Assembly: GCA_021800795.1 (NCBI GenBank)
Contig: JAJYYO010000020.1
Span: forward strand, 15,469-63,557
From: Pseudomonadota bacterium
Lineage (GTDB): Bacteria > Pseudomonadota > Gammaproteobacteria > Burkholderiales > Gallionellaceae
Length of the DNA: 48,089 bases
Direction of reading: 5' to 3'
Every line of letters starts with the position of its first letter. Within the stretch, counting starts at the first letter, position 1. Of the stretch, positions 17,150 to 26,367 are shown in pieces. Under the pieces are notes generated by a model. The model saw nothing but the letters and a program-made list of their open reading frames with translations. It was not told where the DNA came from and searched no databases. A program made the translations under genes and the position numbers.

Positions 17150-19965
17150 GTCGCCAGCACTTTCTTCAGATACACGCCGGTGACGCTTTTCTTGTTTTTT
17201 GCAATGTCCTGCGGCGAGCCCTGGGCGATGATCCGCCCGCCGCCGTCCCCGCCCTCAGGCCCCAGATCGATCACCCAGTCGGCGGTCTTGATGACATCCA
17301 GATTGTGTTCGATCACCACCAGCGTATTGCCCTGGTCGCGCAGCTTGTGGATCACGCGCAAGAGCTGCGCGATGTCGTGAAAATGCAATCCGGTGGTGGG
17401 CTCATCCAGAATGTACAGCGTGCGTCCGGTGTCGCGCTTGGACAGTTCCAGAGACAGTTTGACGCGCTGCGCCTCGCCGCCGGACAGGGTGGTGGCCGAC
17501 TGCCCCAGCGTGATGTAACCCAGACCTACGTCCAGCAACGTTTGCAGCTTGCGGGCGATGACTGGCACGGCCTTGAAGAATTCATGCGACGCCTCTACCG
17601 TCATCTGCAATATCTGCTGGATGTTTTTGCCCTTGTACTGGATCTCCAGCGTTTCGCGGTTGTAGCGCTGGCCGTGGCAGACGTCGCAGGGCACATACAC
17701 GTCCGGCATGAAATGCATTTCCACCTTGATCACGCCGTCGCCCTGACACGACTCGCAGCGCCCGCCCTTGACGTTGAACGAGAATCGCCCCGGCCCGTAG
17801 CCGCGCTCGCGCGACGAGGGCACCCCTGCGAACAGCTCGCGTATCGGCGCGAACAGCCCGGTGTAGGTGGCCGGATTGGAGCGCGGCGTGCGGCCTATGG
17901 GCGACTGATCGACGTTGATCACCTTGTCGAAAAATTCCAGGCCGCTGACGGATGCGTACGGCGCGGGTTCCATATTGCTGCGGTACAGATGCTGCGAGAC
18001 GGCGGGATACAACGTGTCGTTGATCAGGGTGGACTTGCCGGAACCGGACACGCCGGTGACGCACACCAGCAGGCCTACCGGCAGATTGAGCGTGACATCC
18101 TTGAGATTATTGCCGCACGCCCCGATGATGCTCAGCATGCGTTCAGGGTCGGGTATAAGGCGCTTTTCAGGCATGGGTATCTGTCGGCGTCCGGTCAGAT
18201 AGTCGCCGGTGAGCGAATCCGCATTTTGGCAGATTTCATCCGGCGTGCCTTGCGCCACGATCATCCCGCCGTGCTCGCCGGCGCCCGGCCCCATGTCGAT
18301 CACATAGTCGGCATGGCGAATCGCGTCCTCGTCGTGTTCCACCACGATCACACTGTTGCCCATGTCGCGCAGTTTGTAGAGTGTGGTCAGCAAACGGTCG
18401 TTGTCGCGCTGATGCAGCCCGATGGAAGGTTCGTCCAGCACATACATCACGCCGGTCAGCCCCGAGCCGATTTGCGATGCCAGCCGGATGCGCTGCGCTT
18501 CGCCGCCGGACAGCGTCTCGGCGGAACGCGCAAGCGTCAGGTAGTTGAGACCGACGTTATTGAGAAAAGTCAGCCTGCTGGCAATTTCATGCACGATCTT
18601 TTCCGCGATGGCCAGCTTCTGCCCCAGCAGCGTCAGGCTCTGAAAAAATGCCAGCGCCTGTTGCAGCGGCAATTCACTGATCTCAAAAAGATTTCTGTCG
18701 GCGAAGCGCACGTGGCGCGCCTCCAGGCGCAATCGCGTGCCTTTACATTCCGGGCAGGTGCAGCTGTTGAGGTATTTCGACAGTTCCTCGCGCACGGTGG
18801 GCGAATCGGTCTCCTTGTAGCGGCGCTCCAGGTTGTTGACGACACCCTCGAATGCATGTTCGCGCAGCATCGGTTTGCCTCTGTCATTCATATACTGGAA
18901 CGCAATTTCCTGCTTGCCGGTGCCATACAAAATGATCTGCTGAATGTTGTCCGGCAGGCTCTCGAAGGATTGCTCCAGATCGAAGTCGTAATGCCGGGCG
19001 AGTCCCGACAATAACTGATGATAGAACTGATTGCGCCTGTCCCAGCCCTTGATGGCGCCTGAACTCAATGAAAGTTGTGGCAGCGTCACGATGCGCTTCG
19101 GATCGAAGAAGCTGATGACGCCCAGACCGTCGCACTTGGGACAGGCGCCCATCGGATTGTTGAAGGAAAACAGGCGCGGTTCGAGTTCAGGCAGCGAGTA
19201 ATTGCAGATCGGACAGGCGAACTTGGCAGAGAACAGGTGCTCGACCCCGCTATCCATTTCCACTGCCACTGCGCGTCCGTCGGCGTGGCGCAGCGCGGTC
19301 TCGAAGGATTCGGCCAGCCGCTGTTTGGACTCGATATTGACTTTGAGCCGGTCCACCACGATCTCGACGGTGTGCTTTTTGGTTTTCTGCAAGGACGGCA
19401 GCGCGTCGATTTCATGCAGCGTGCCGTTGATGCGCAGCCGGGTAAACCCCTGTGCGCGCAGCTCGTCGAACATGTCCAGTTGTTCGCCCTTGCGATCCAC
19501 CACCAGCGGGGAGAGGATCATGATGCGTGCGCCCTCGGGCAGCGCCAGCACATGATCGACCATCTGCCCGACGCTTTGCGCCTGCAATACCAGATCGTGC
19601 TGCGGGCAGTACGGGTCGCCGGCGCGGGCGAACAGCAGGCGCAGATAGTCGTGAATCTCGGTGACGGTGCCGACCGTGGAACGGGGATTATGCGAGGTGG
19701 CCTTTTGTTCTATTGCGATGGCGGGCGACAGGCCTTCGATCAGATCCACATCCGGCTTTTCCATCAGCTGCAAAAATTGGCGGGCATAGGCGGACAACGA
19801 CTCCACATAGCGTCGCTGTCCTTCTGCGTACAGGGTGTCGAAAGCGAGTGATGATTTGCCCGAACCCGACAGACCCGTGATTACCACCAGCTTGTGGCGC
19901 GGCAGGTCGAGATTGATGTTCTTCAGGTTGTGGGTGCGTGCGCCGCGAATTTTGATTTGTTCCAT
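17143..19965 (-). CDS. uvrA: Excinuclease ABC subunit A, UvrA
   Basis: DNA damage recognition ATPase of nucleotide excision repair, 940 aa, the normal family length. It is a tandem ABC ATPase: Walker [13 protein letters not shown] near residue 31 and [10 protein letters not shown] near 640; signature LSGGEAQR in both halves (about 490 and 830); Walker [11 protein letters not shown] and [10 protein letters not shown]. Zinc modules are visible at [14 protein letters not shown]...CPKC and at CESCQGDG...CDVCHG. The start [17 protein letters not shown] is canonical. No SOS-box-like sequence with the needed CTG-N10-CAG was found upstream. The arfB gene follows with overlap. Confidence 0.97.
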   Translation of the reverse strand: MEQIKIRGARTHNLKNINLDLPRHKLVVITGLSGSGKSSLAFDTLYAEGQRRYVESLSAYARQFLQLMEKPDVDLIEGLSPAIAIEQKATSHNPRSTVGTVTEIHDYLRLLFARAGDPYCPQHDLVLQAQSVGQMVDHVLALPEGARIMILSPLVVDRKGEQLDMFDELRAQGFTRLRINGTLHEIDALPSLQKTKKHTVEIVVDRLKVNIESKQRLAESFETALRHADGRAVAVEMDSGVEHLFSAKFACPICNYSLPELEPRLFSFNNPMGACPKCDGLGVISFFDPKRIVTLPQLSLSSGAIKGWDRRNQFYHQLLSGLARHYDFDLEQSFESLPDNIQQIILYGTGKQEIAFQYMNDRGKPMLREHAFEGVVNNLERRYKETDSPTVREELSKYLNSCTCPECKGTRLRLEARHVRFADRNLFEISELPLQQALAFFQSLTLLGQKLAIAEKIVHEIASRLTFLNNVGLNYLTLARSAETLSGGEAQRIRLASQIGSGLTGVMYVLDEPSIGLHQRDNDRLLTTLYKLRDMGNSVIVVEHDEDAIRHADYVIDMGPGAGEHGGMIVAQGTPDEICQNADSLTGDYLTGRRQIPMPEKRLIPDPERMLSIIGACGNNLKDVTLNLPVGLLVCVTGVSGSGKSTLINDTLYPAVSQHLYRSNMEPAPYASVSGLEFFDKVINVDQSPIGRTPRSNPATYTGLFAPIRELFAGVPSSRERGYGPGRFSFNVKGGRCESCQGDGVIKVEMHFMPDVYVPCDVCHGQRYNRETLEIQYKGKNIQQILQMTVEASHEFFKAVPVIARKLQTLLDVGLGYITLGQSATTLSGGEAQRVKLSLELSKRDTGRTLYILDEPTTGLHFHDIAQLLRVIHKLRDQGNTLVVIEHNLDVIKTADWVIDLGPEGGDGGGRIIAQGSPQDIAKNKKSVTGVYLKKVLATC

Positions 19966-20063
19966 GCCGACCAGCCAGTTAAGAAAAACGACCTGTCAAT
20001 ATACGCGATTTAGCGCGCAATCCAAGTACTGAAGCGGCTGTTTACCGAAATTTGATATTTTTC

Positions 20064-20092
20064 TTGCGCTGGAATTGCAAATTGTTATAACA
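20064..20092 (+). promoter_or_regulatory. Promoter and palindrome upstream of mazEF-like genes
   Basis: TTGCGC (20064-20069) and TATAAC (20086-20091) are 16 bp apart and could be a sigma-70 promoter. The -10 lies within the perfect palindrome TGTTATAACA (20083-20092), a good place for autorepression by the MazE-like antitoxin. Inferred by eye only. Confidence 0.4.
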
Positions 20093-20121
20093 TTGTTTTC
20101 ACTTTAACACCGAGAGCAATC

Positions 20122-20358
20122 ATGCGTACAAGCATAAGGAAAGTGGGTAATTCACGCGGAATCATCATTCCCGCAGCGTTGTTGGCTGCCTGTGAAATGA
20201 GCGATGAAGTGAACATCAGATTGGAAGGAAAAAGTTTGGTGATTGCATCAGTAAGATGTCCACGTGCCGGCTGGTTCGATGGCTATAAGGCGGATGCAGA
20301 TGCGGAGCCTCTCGCAACATTGTCTGTGGATGAAGAAAGCGGGGAATGGGTTTGGTAG
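20122..20358 (+). CDS. AbrB/MazE-family antitoxin
   Basis: A 78-aa antitoxin. The N-terminal swapped-hairpin AbrB DNA-binding fold is recognisable from SIRKVGNSRGIIIPAALL followed by EVNIRLEGKSLVI; the acidic C-terminal tail (DADAEPLATLSVDEESGEW) is the part that in this family wraps the toxin. It presumably represses its own promoter and neutralises the adjacent PemK/MazF protein. The last 13 nt overlap the toxin gene, a typical arrangement for coupled TA pairs. Confidence 0.85.
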   Translation: MRTSIRKVGNSRGIIIPAALLAACEMSDEVNIRLEGKSLVIASVRCPRAGWFDGYKADADAEPLATLSVDEESGEWVW

Positions 20359-20660
20359 CGCGTGGAGAAGTATACTGGGTCAATCTGGATCCAACCATCG
20401 GCACCGAAATCCAGAAAACGCGTCCGGCGCTGGTCATCTCGCCGGATGACCTGAACGACGCATTGCCGCGCGTCATTATTGCTCCGCTGACCAGTCGTGG
20501 ACAACCGCTTGGTTGCCGTCCGAAAATCAAATTCGCAGGCAAACCGGCACTCATTTTGCTCGATCAATTGCGCTCGGTGGACAAACGACATCTGGCCGGA
20601 AAAATGGGAGAGATCGACTTGGTGCTGTGGCATCCCGTTTTGCTCGAAATGCTGGCGTAA
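20346..20660 (+). CDS. MazF/PemK-family mRNA interferase toxin
   Basis: A 104-aa toxin of the CcdB/PemK fold. Family features: RGEVYWVNLDPTIGTEIQKTRP (catalytic Arg after KT, then ALVIS), IIAPLTSRG with the conserved Thr/Ser, and ILLDQLRSVDK. MazF proteins cleave mRNA at short specific sequences. The start ATG lies within the end of the antitoxin gene. The cognate antitoxin is AbrB-like, matching MazEF rather than Kis-Kid from plasmids. The pair looks intact. Confidence 0.88.
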   Translation: MGLVARGEVYWVNLDPTIGTEIQKTRPALVISPDDLNDALPRVIIAPLTSRGQPLGCRPKIKFAGKPALILLDQLRSVDKRHLAGKMGEIDLVLWHPVLLEMLA

Positions 20661-20731
20661 GGAAATTGGCGACTGGACTATATACAGTCACCGAAGGCCC
20701 GGATAGTCTATTGCACGACCCTTACAGCCGC

Positions 20732-21394
20732 TTAACTCTGTAAAGGCAGCAGATGCCCCGTCTTCACAAAAATGGTGCAGCCTTCCATACTGTAAGGGCA
20801 GTGAGCGCTCAGGTGCGGGCTGCGCATCCAGGTACCTTCCGGGTAGGTGCCGAACTCATCTTCGAACACGCCGTCCAGCACATAGATTTCTTCTCCGCCG
20901 AAGTGGCGGTGCGCGTTGAATCTTGTGCCCGGCGCCCAGCGCACCAGGGCCGTGTGTTGCGTGCCGAACTCCGACAGCGGCATCACCGACAGTCCGTCCA
21001 CCAGTCCCTGATACCAGGGGCTGCTCGCGGTCTGTACCAGAATGCGCTGATCGTCCGCCGTTTCCAGATGCTGCCGTTTGACGAACAGTTGACAGCCCGA
21101 TTCCGATTCATACGCATGCGACGAACCGGGCGGAGATTTGATATAGTCTCCCTTGCTGTGGCTGCCGGATGCATCGCTCAACACCCCGTCGAGAACCACA
21201 ATCTCCTCGCCGAATTCGCAGATGCTGCTCAGGCTTGCGCCGGGCGAGTATTGGATAATCGAGGTGGCGCGTGACCTATCGTCGGTGCCGCACTCCAGTG
21301 CGCGATACTGAATACCGGTCGAAAGCGAAGCGATCCACGGCAAGTCGGCTTGCCGGATCACAACGCGCTGTGACAAATCCGAATTGATTTTCAT
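20732..21394 (-). CDS. Double-cupin ChrR-like protein
   Basis: A 220-aa protein made of two cupin domains (about 20-115 and 125-215) resembling the cupin part of ChrR anti-sigma factors and related cupin-7 proteins. The second domain keeps metal ligands, [14 protein letters not shown]; the first reads [15 protein letters not shown], so its histidines are lost and only the Glu remains. There is no N-terminal zinc anti-sigma domain and no neighbouring sigma factor, so it is not a classical ChrR. Possible roles are metal-dependent dioxygenase or oxidative stress sensing; function unknown. It is convergent with the mazEF-like pair. No strong RBS at ATG 21394. Confidence 0.7.
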   Translation of the reverse strand: MKINSDLSQRVVIRQADLPWIASLSTGIQYRALECGTDDRSRATSIIQYSPGASLSSICEFGEEIVVLDGVLSDASGSHSKGDYIKSPPGSSHAYESESGCQLFVKRQHLETADDQRILVQTASSPWYQGLVDGLSVMPLSEFGTQHTALVRWAPGTRFNAHRHFGGEEIYVLDGVFEDEFGTYPEGTWMRSPHLSAHCPYSMEGCTIFVKTGHLLPLQS

Positions 21395-21495
21395 TGATCG
21401 AAAAGCAGTGAGGCAAGCATGGGTAAGATAATATTCTTTCCTGTTGGCAGAGCGGGTTTCCGTATGCGGCTACTGCAAATCATGAATTAGCGCTC

Positions 21496-22410
21496 TCACA
21501 CCATGGTCAGCGAGCTGAAACATCCCTTCCCGGTCCGCTTCGATTCGTACAGCGCAAGATCGGCATTTTTGAGGAGATCGTGCGGACTCATCCCGTGATC
21601 CGGATAGAAGGCGATACCCATGCTTGCGCCCAGCATGACCTTGTTTTGCTGTATTTCCATCTCTTCCGAAAACTGCTGCAATATGGAGTCCGCCAGACAG
21701 AATACGGAGCCCTTCGTTTCCATGTCATCGATTATGATGATGAATTCGTCTCCACCCAGCCTTGCCAATATATCTGATTTGCGGATTGCATCCCGGATAC
21801 GTCCGGCAACTTTCACCAGCGCCTCATCTCCTGCGGGATGGCCGTAGGTGTCATTCACTTGCTTGAACCCATCCAGATCGATGCTCATCACGGCGATCAT
21901 GGAATTCTGGCGTGCGGCCTTCCTGCAGGCATCATCGAGAGCTGCATACAGATGGTAGCGGCTTGCTGCGCCCGTCAGGGTGTCGGTCAGCGCGATACGC
22001 TCAAGTTCCCTTTCAGACGCTTTTCTGTCAGTGATGTCCAGAATCGCGCCGGCCATGTAATTTTCATTCAAGAAGGAAAAAACAGCTTTGTGAAACATGA
22101 CGTCGTGTATCGTGCCGTCCGCATATTTAACCCTCGCCTCGTACTGCTCTTCGCCGCCTGCACCAAAAAGCCGGTTATCCGCTGCATGATAGACCTTTGC
22201 CAGTTCGTAATCCCAAAGCTCGTATACCCCGTGCCCTACGATTTCGTCGATTCTTCTACCCACGTATTTTTCAAACGGAATGTTGCAATACACGTAGATA
22301 CCCTTTGAATCTTTGACAAAAATCGGTATTGGAAGGGCGTTAATGATCGACTGTATCATGGCAGGTGAGTCGGCACGAGAAAGTTCTCCGCTCGCCTGAT
22401 ACTGTTCCAT
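21496..22410 (-). CDS. PAS-GGDEF diguanylate cyclase
   Basis: Probable synthase of cyclic di-GMP, 304 aa. A PAS domain (about 20-130, PIPIFVKDSKGIYVYCN) with a PAC-like end LDITDRKASERELERIA is followed by a GGDEF domain (about 140-300): DTLTGAASRYHLY, SIDLDGFKQVNDTYGHPAGDE and the active-site ARLGGDEF. The product-inhibition I-site RxxD (RKSD) lies five residues before GGDEF. No membrane helix and no EAL domain. ATG 22410 is chosen because GGGAGG lies 6 nt before it; a GTG at 22416 overlaps that RBS. It stands alone, with no signalling partner adjacent. Confidence 0.88.
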   Translation of the reverse strand: MEQYQASGELSRADSPAMIQSIINALPIPIFVKDSKGIYVYCNIPFEKYVGRRIDEIVGHGVYELWDYELAKVYHAADNRLFGAGGEEQYEARVKYADGTIHDVMFHKAVFSFLNENYMAGAILDITDRKASERELERIALTDTLTGAASRYHLYAALDDACRKAARQNSMIAVMSIDLDGFKQVNDTYGHPAGDEALVKVAGRIRDAIRKSDILARLGGDEFIIIIDDMETKGSVFCLADSILQQFSEEMEIQQNKVMLGASMGIAFYPDHGMSPHDLLKNADLALYESKRTGKGCFSSLTMV

Positions 22411-22645
22411 GGACACCCTCCCGTTGATGTGATTTTCTGTCGCAGGATATTGTACCTCAGCACAAGTTTTTATATGCTTTGGTCACTGTACGTCGCTTGT
22501 TGTTCCCAGATCGTGGCGCGGATTATCAATCTCGCGCGCGATCCCTGAAAAGATAATAGACTCTCCGGCACAACCCGATTATCCGGCCGCACCAATGACG
22601 AAGCTAAAAACATGTTGCGCATAAAACTGCTCCTTCATTAAACCC

Positions 22646-23983
22646 ATGAAACGCTCCTCCACCTCACAACTCATCCATCTGGCCTGGCCGGTTCTGATCG
22701 CGCAGCTGGCCTTTATGGCAAACGCCGTCATCGACACCGCAATGGCAGGCAGACTGTCCGCCATCGACCTTGCCTCGGTCGGCATTGCCGCAGCGATCAC
22801 GGCCACCGTGCTGATGTCGCTGATCAGCGTGCTGTTAGCGCTGCCGCCCGTCATCGCCCACCTTTACGGGGCAGACCGGCCGGCGGACGTCGGACGGGAA
22901 ATTCATCAGAGCGTGTGGATTTCGCTGGTGCTGGCGCTCGTCGCCATTCTGCTGCTGCGCTTCCCCGGCCCCCTGATTGCCATCTCGCACTTGCAGCCCG
23001 GCGTCGAAATCAAGGTGCGCGCCTATCTCGCCGCATCCGCCTGGGGCGTACCTGCCGTCTTCGCCTTGCGTATATTCTTTGGCCTTTCCACCGGCATCGG
23101 TCGCCCGGGCCCGGTGATGTTTTTCAACCTGCTCTCGCTGGCCATCAAGATACCTTTAAACGCCGTGTTCATGTACGGCCTGCTGGGTGCGCCCAAAATG
23201 GGCGGACCGGGCTGTGCGGTCGCCACCGCAGTGGATGCCTGGCTGATGGCATTCCTGGCTTGGGGCTGGTGCCTGCAAAACCGGAATTACCTGCAGTTCC
23301 AGTTGCGCCGGCGGTTTGCCGCGCCGGATATCAAAGCGATCGCGGAATTTCTGAAGCTGGGCATTCCGATCGGCTTGACCTTTATCGCCGATGTGACCGC
23401 TTTTACCTTCATGGCGCTGTTCATTGCGCGCCTGGGGCCGGTCGTGTCGGGCGCACACCAGATCGCAGCGAATCTCGCGGCGCTGGCATTCATGGTTCCG
23501 CTTGCACTGGGCAATGCAACCTCGGTGCTGGTGGGTCAGGGCATCGGCGCCGGGCAGCGCGAGTACGCCCGCCACACCTGCTGGGCAGGCATCCGCCTCG
23601 GCATGGGGATTGCGGTCGTCATCAGCCTGATCTTCTGGTTCGGCGCGCCTTATATCGCCGCTCTGTATACCACGGATATCGACGTACAAAAGGCGGCGAT
23701 ACCGCTGATCATGCTGGTCGCTTTATATCATCTGGGCGATGCGCTGCAGGCCGTGGCGGTGAATGCCCTGCGCGGATACAAGAAATCGGTGGTGCCGATG
23801 CTGCTGTATGCCATCCTGCTGTGGGGGCTGGGCCTGGGCGGCGGCGTCCTGCTCGGGCTGACCGATACCTTGGGCGCAGCACGCGGCGCCCAAGGTTTCT
23901 GGATCGCCGCGATTGCCAGTCTCTGGCTGGTGGCAGGGCTGGTTGCGCTATACCTGAATGCAGTCAGCAGGGCGAGCAGCTGA
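22646..23983 (+). CDS. MATE family cation/drug antiporter, NorM-like
   Basis: A 445-aa membrane protein with about twelve hydrophobic helices in two homologous halves, as in the MATE family. Typical features: WPVLIAQLAFMANAVIDTAMAGRLS at the N-terminus and GLTFIADVTAFTFMALFIARLGPVVSGAHQIAANL at the start of the second half. These proteins export cationic drugs, dyes or metabolites with Na+ or H+ influx. There is no adjacent regulator. ATG 22646 gives the normal short N-terminal tail MKRSSTSQLIHLAWP. Confidence 0.9.
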   Translation: MKRSSTSQLIHLAWPVLIAQLAFMANAVIDTAMAGRLSAIDLASVGIAAAITATVLMSLISVLLALPPVIAHLYGADRPADVGREIHQSVWISLVLALVAILLLRFPGPLIAISHLQPGVEIKVRAYLAASAWGVPAVFALRIFFGLSTGIGRPGPVMFFNLLSLAIKIPLNAVFMYGLLGAPKMGGPGCAVATAVDAWLMAFLAWGWCLQNRNYLQFQLRRRFAAPDIKAIAEFLKLGIPIGLTFIADVTAFTFMALFIARLGPVVSGAHQIAANLAALAFMVPLALGNATSVLVGQGIGAGQREYARHTCWAGIRLGMGIAVVISLIFWFGAPYIAALYTTDIDVQKAAIPLIMLVALYHLGDALQAVAVNALRGYKKSVVPMLLYAILLWGLGLGGGVLLGLTDTLGAARGAQGFWIAAIASLWLVAGLVALYLNAVSRASS

Positions 23984-24009
23984 CCTGGCTGCACCTCAGA
24001 GTAAACGTG

Positions 24010-24672
24010 TCAGCCCCTCGTTTTCGCGCTATCCAGTTCCGCCCATGCTTCTGCAGCTATTTCCCGCACTTCCTGGTGGACATCGTTGAGGCAGGTTGCA
24101 ACATGGCTGCGCGCAGCTTCGCTGCCTGTCAAGCCCAGCAGATAGCATGCATCGGCGCGCACGCGATGGTCGGCATGGCGGGTGAAATCGCCCAGCCGGG
24201 GCAGCAGCTCCCGCAATTCCGCCGTCCCGGCATGAGATTCCAGCAGCGCGCTCACGCCAAGACGTACGTCGAGGCTGGCTTCGGGATTGGCGATGATGGC
24301 AAGCAGCGGTTTTAAGCGATGCGCATCCTCAGTGACAAAAACAGCAGCCTGTTTGTAGCCGCCCTGCTTTAACAAATGCTCAACATAGTGCGCCGCGCCA
24401 TCGGGGCTGCCTGCCCGCTCGGCCCACAGGCGCAGTTCGACCGGGCTGTGTGCGCCGGTGAGGGTAAACGGGCCCAGACGCAGCCAGGGGGCGGCACGCA
24501 CGCCATTATCCTCCGCCAGTTCAGGATGCACGGCAACATTCACTACCGTCATTTTCCCGATCAGCGATTCTTTTACCAGATCGCTTAGCCCCTGCAAAAC
24601 GGCGGGGCAGTGCGGGCAGCCGGGGGCAATAAAGAGCAGTGCATCGGGCGGCATATGTCGGGTCATCGTCAT
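24010..24672 (-). CDS. Thioredoxin-fold protein fused to HEAT-like repeats
   Basis: A 220-aa cytoplasmic protein (no signal peptide). Residues about 10-85 form a thioredoxin-like domain with CPHC in IAPGCPHCPAVLQ and the cis-Pro in RAAPWLRLG. After a helical linker, residues about 125-220 carry HEAT-like repeats (LKPLLAIIANPEASLDVRLG, then HADHRVRADACYLLGLTG and DVHQEVREIAAEAWAEL), a protein-binding scaffold. A redox domain with a HEAT tail suggests a redox-controlled adaptor or a thiol delivery role. The start is uncertain: TTG 24681, ATG 24672 and ATG 24666 are close together; 24672 follows a GGA. Convergent with the MATE gene. Confidence 0.7.
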   Translation of the reverse strand: MTMTRHMPPDALLFIAPGCPHCPAVLQGLSDLVKESLIGKMTVVNVAVHPELAEDNGVRAAPWLRLGPFTLTGAHSPVELRLWAERAGSPDGAAHYVEHLLKQGGYKQAAVFVTEDAHRLKPLLAIIANPEASLDVRLGVSALLESHAGTAELRELLPRLGDFTRHADHRVRADACYLLGLTGSEAARSHVATCLNDVHQEVREIAAEAWAELDSAKTRG

Positions 24673-24832
24673 CAATTCCAATAAGCGCCTTCCATTGCCT
24701 TCTTCCAGCTGCGAAGCGGAATATGGGTCTACAGGCGACTGATTTCAACAGGTTGCCAGTATGCCGTAAAAATTCAGATTTGCCTGCGATTGCATGACGT
24801 GACAGCTAGAAAAGCATGGGTGATTAAACGAT

Positions 24833-24860
24833 TGATTAATCGCACTATTTGGCATACTAT
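24833..24860 (+). promoter_or_regulatory. Promoter and dyad upstream of phd/relE-like pair
   Basis: TTGATT (24833-24838) and TACTAT (24855-24860) are 16 bp apart. The -35 region overlaps the palindrome GATTAATC (24834-24841), suitable for autorepression by the antitoxin. The antitoxin ATG follows with AAGGAAA. Confidence 0.4.
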
Positions 24861-24897
24861 CTGTCGCACTTAAAACAAAATCGCAAGGAAACATGCC

Positions 24898-25158
24898 ATG
24901 TCAAACCTGACAGCCAATGACCTGAAAACAAAAGGGATCTCCGCCATCGAGGCCGCGTTGGCGGACAGGCCGGAAGCGATTGTTTCGGTGCGCGGCAAGG
25001 ATCGTTTCGTGGTGATGGATATTGCGCAATATCATTATCTGCGCGAGTGCGAACTGGAAGCTGCGTTGGCCGAAACGCGCGCCGATATTTCGGCGGGACG
25101 CTTTGTGAAGGAATCGGCAGCGGCGCACGTCAAACGTGCCAAGCAGTCCGCTGCATGA
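24898..25158 (+). CDS. Phd/YefM-family antitoxin
   Basis: An 86-aa antitoxin. The N-terminal Phd-type fold shows NDLKTKGISAIEAALADRPEAIVSVRGKDRFVVMDIAQYHYL, the standard DNA-binding and dimer region; the C-terminal half (ECELEAALAETRADISAGRF) is the toxin-binding helix. RBS AAGGAAA lies 7 nt upstream. The stop overlaps the start of the toxin gene by ATGA. It should bind the dyad at 24834-24841 and repress the operon together with the toxin. Confidence 0.88.
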   Translation: MSNLTANDLKTKGISAIEAALADRPEAIVSVRGKDRFVVMDIAQYHYLRECELEAALAETRADISAGRFVKESAAAHVKRAKQSAA

Positions 25159-25430
25159 CCTTTCAGCTCATATTCACCGCGCAATATGAAAAACGAGCGG
25201 CTCTTTTTTTAAAACGCCATCCAGAGCTGGAAAAGCAATATCTCAAAACGCTTCAACTGCTGGAGATGAATCCACACCATCCCTCGCTGCGCTTGCATGC
25301 CCTGAGCGGCAGGCTGCAAGGGCTGCATTCGGTTTCCATCAATATTTCTTACCGCATCACGCTGGAGTTGCTGATTCACGATGAAGAGATCATCCCTGTG
25401 AATGTCGGTGACCATGAGGCGGTGTATTAG
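25155..25430 (+). CDS. RelE/StbE-family mRNA interferase toxin
   Basis: A 91-aa RelE/ParE-superfamily toxin. It has the compact fold pattern: YEKRAALFLKRHPELEKQYLKTLQLLEMNPHHPSLRLHAL, then SVSINISYRITLELL and the terminal NVGDHEAVY with the conserved His-Glu and C-terminal Tyr. RelE/YafQ-type members cleave mRNA on the ribosome. The reading frame is open upstream to 25047, but the ATG at 25155 coupled to the antitoxin stop is the evident start. The pair looks intact. Confidence 0.85.
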   Translation: MTFQLIFTAQYEKRAALFLKRHPELEKQYLKTLQLLEMNPHHPSLRLHALSGRLQGLHSVSINISYRITLELLIHDEEIIPVNVGDHEAVY

Positions 25431-25483
25431 CAGGAAACCGCAGCCTGTTCCCGATTGCCTGAGACGGCTGACGCAGGATGCCT

Positions 25484-25512
25484 GTCCTGAGATAGGGATG
25501 AAGGCTCAGGAC
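25484..25512. terminator. Hairpin downstream of phd/relE pair
   Basis: GTCCTGAG (25484-25491) and CTCAGGAC (25505-25512) form a perfect 8-bp stem with a 13-nt loop. It lies between the toxin gene and the hopJ duplication. No T-run follows, so it is at best a Rho-dependent or weak terminator. Confidence 0.35.
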
Positions 25513-25523
25513 GATCAGAAACG

Positions 25524-26033
25524 CAGCGCATGACGGTATACTGTTCCGTTTATTACACTTGGTTATCGTTCATGAAACAATTCCTGCAAACTCTGGCAAC
25601 AGCGCCCGAGGGCATCGCGTTCAATGACACCATCGCGGTGATCGATGCGCATTACGACTTCACTCCCGCCGCATTCCGCAACGGTGATCTGAAAAACGAA
25701 GCCGGGCAGAACAACGGTTCATGCAAAATCTTCTCATTCGCAAGGCTGCACAACCTGACGCCACAGCAGACCCTGCATTGCTTTGGCACCTATTACCGGG
25801 ACGATGTGCTAAAAACTCCGCTGGGCACCGACCACCAGAATATCCGAAATTTCATGAAGTCAGGCTGGGACAGGGTCGTCTTCCAGGGCAATGCGCTGAC
25901 GTTGAAGATGTCATAAACACCCTTGCGAACATGATTCCCGCCCCCCACTCTCCGATGCGCATCATCCATCTGCGCCAGCGTCTGCGCAATCTGGGCGCCA
26001 AGCCGTGTCACGAAGAATGTCTGTTGCGCGGCG
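25524..26033. repeat. Duplicated segment, copy 1 (hopJ plus start of rlmN-like gene)
   Basis: About 510 bp nearly identical to 26841-27353. The match starts at CAGCGCATGACGG and ends within the first 35 codons of the RlmN-like reading frame, just before the ccdB stop codon. A small indel lies near position 25550, in the leader before hopJ. Copy 1 is the truncated one. Confidence 0.9.
25572..25916 (+). CDS. HopJ family protein, copy 1
   Basis: A 114-aa protein of the HopJ family, named from a Pseudomonas syringae type III effector but common in free-living proteobacteria and of unknown function. Family sequence: FLQTLATAPEGIAFNDTIA, IDAHYDFTPAAFRNG and QTLHCFGTYYRDDVL. No signal peptide. The start ATG follows a short AT-rich leader; the frame is open to 25530, but the second copy (26890) lacks an equivalent open extension. 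It differs from copy 2 at seven residues, counted by eye, and both frames are intact. Expression before the truncated rlmN-like fragment suggests it was once the first gene of a two-gene unit. Confidence 0.85.
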   Translation: MKQFLQTLATAPEGIAFNDTIAVIDAHYDFTPAAFRNGDLKNEAGQNNGSCKIFSFARLHNLTPQQTLHCFGTYYRDDVLKTPLGTDHQNIRNFMKSGWDRVVFQGNALTLKMS

Positions 26034-26036
26034 GGA
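25931..26036 (+). pseudogene. 5' fragment of RlmN-like radical SAM gene, copy 1
   Basis: From ATG 25931 the frame encodes MIPAPHSPMRIIHLRQRLRN and a further 15 or so residues, matching the start of the complete gene at 27249 almost exactly. Similarity stops around 26033, immediately before the end of the convergent ccdB gene. The rest of the protein, including all cysteines of the radical SAM centre, is missing. The fragment is non-functional and marks one edge of the duplication. Confidence 0.85.
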
Positions 26037-26037
26037 A

Positions 26038-26367
26038 TTACATCCACGCCCGCGTAAACAGCTCGTCCATCGCGCTCGTGATGCGGTCGCCTTCCTGTGC
26101 AAGTGATGCCACTTTTTCACCCAGCTGATCGCAGGCTACGGAGACAATCTCCAGCGGATGCAACACCACCTTCAACCCTTCAACCGTAAACACGGGGTTG
26201 AGCGGGGTGTCGGTGATGCCTGAGGCAGAACCCAGGCTGCTGAGCAGCGCAAGGGGGATCACCACACGGCGACGGTATCCGTCATACAGCGAAGACTGAA
26301 CTACCACTACGAAGGGTATCGCTACACGCTGTTTTCCGGGATTGCGGTAAACGTCAAACTGCGCCAT
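26038..26367 (-). CDS. ccdB: CcdB-family gyrase-poison toxin
   Basis: A 109-aa CcdB-like toxin: MAQFDVYRNPGKQRVAIPFVVVVQS at the N-terminus, RRVVIPLALLSS in the middle and a helical end with SAMDELFTRAW. In CcdB the last residues (W-G-I) contact GyrA; here the end is TRAWM, so the terminal motif is slightly changed. The family traps DNA gyrase cleavage complexes. ATG overlaps the last base of the ccdA stop (TAATG). The gene ends 4 bp from the truncated rlmN-like fragment, so the TA pair marks the junction of a rearrangement. Confidence 0.88.
   Translation of the reverse strand: MAQFDVYRNPGKQRVAIPFVVVVQSSLYDGYRRRVVIPLALLSSLGSASGITDTPLNPVFTVEGLKVVLHPLEIVSVACDQLGEKVASLAQEGDRITSAMDELFTRAWM

Noticed and set aside
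17305..19014. 569-codon open frame on the plus strand
   Set aside because: It is antisense to uvrA; the frame is open because of the GC-rich codon bias of uvrA, and the translation has no protein-like motifs.
19966..20040. Possible LexA/SOS box upstream of uvrA (CTGTCAATATACGC)
   Set aside because: It lacks the second half CAG of CTG-N10-CAG, so it does not meet the consensus.
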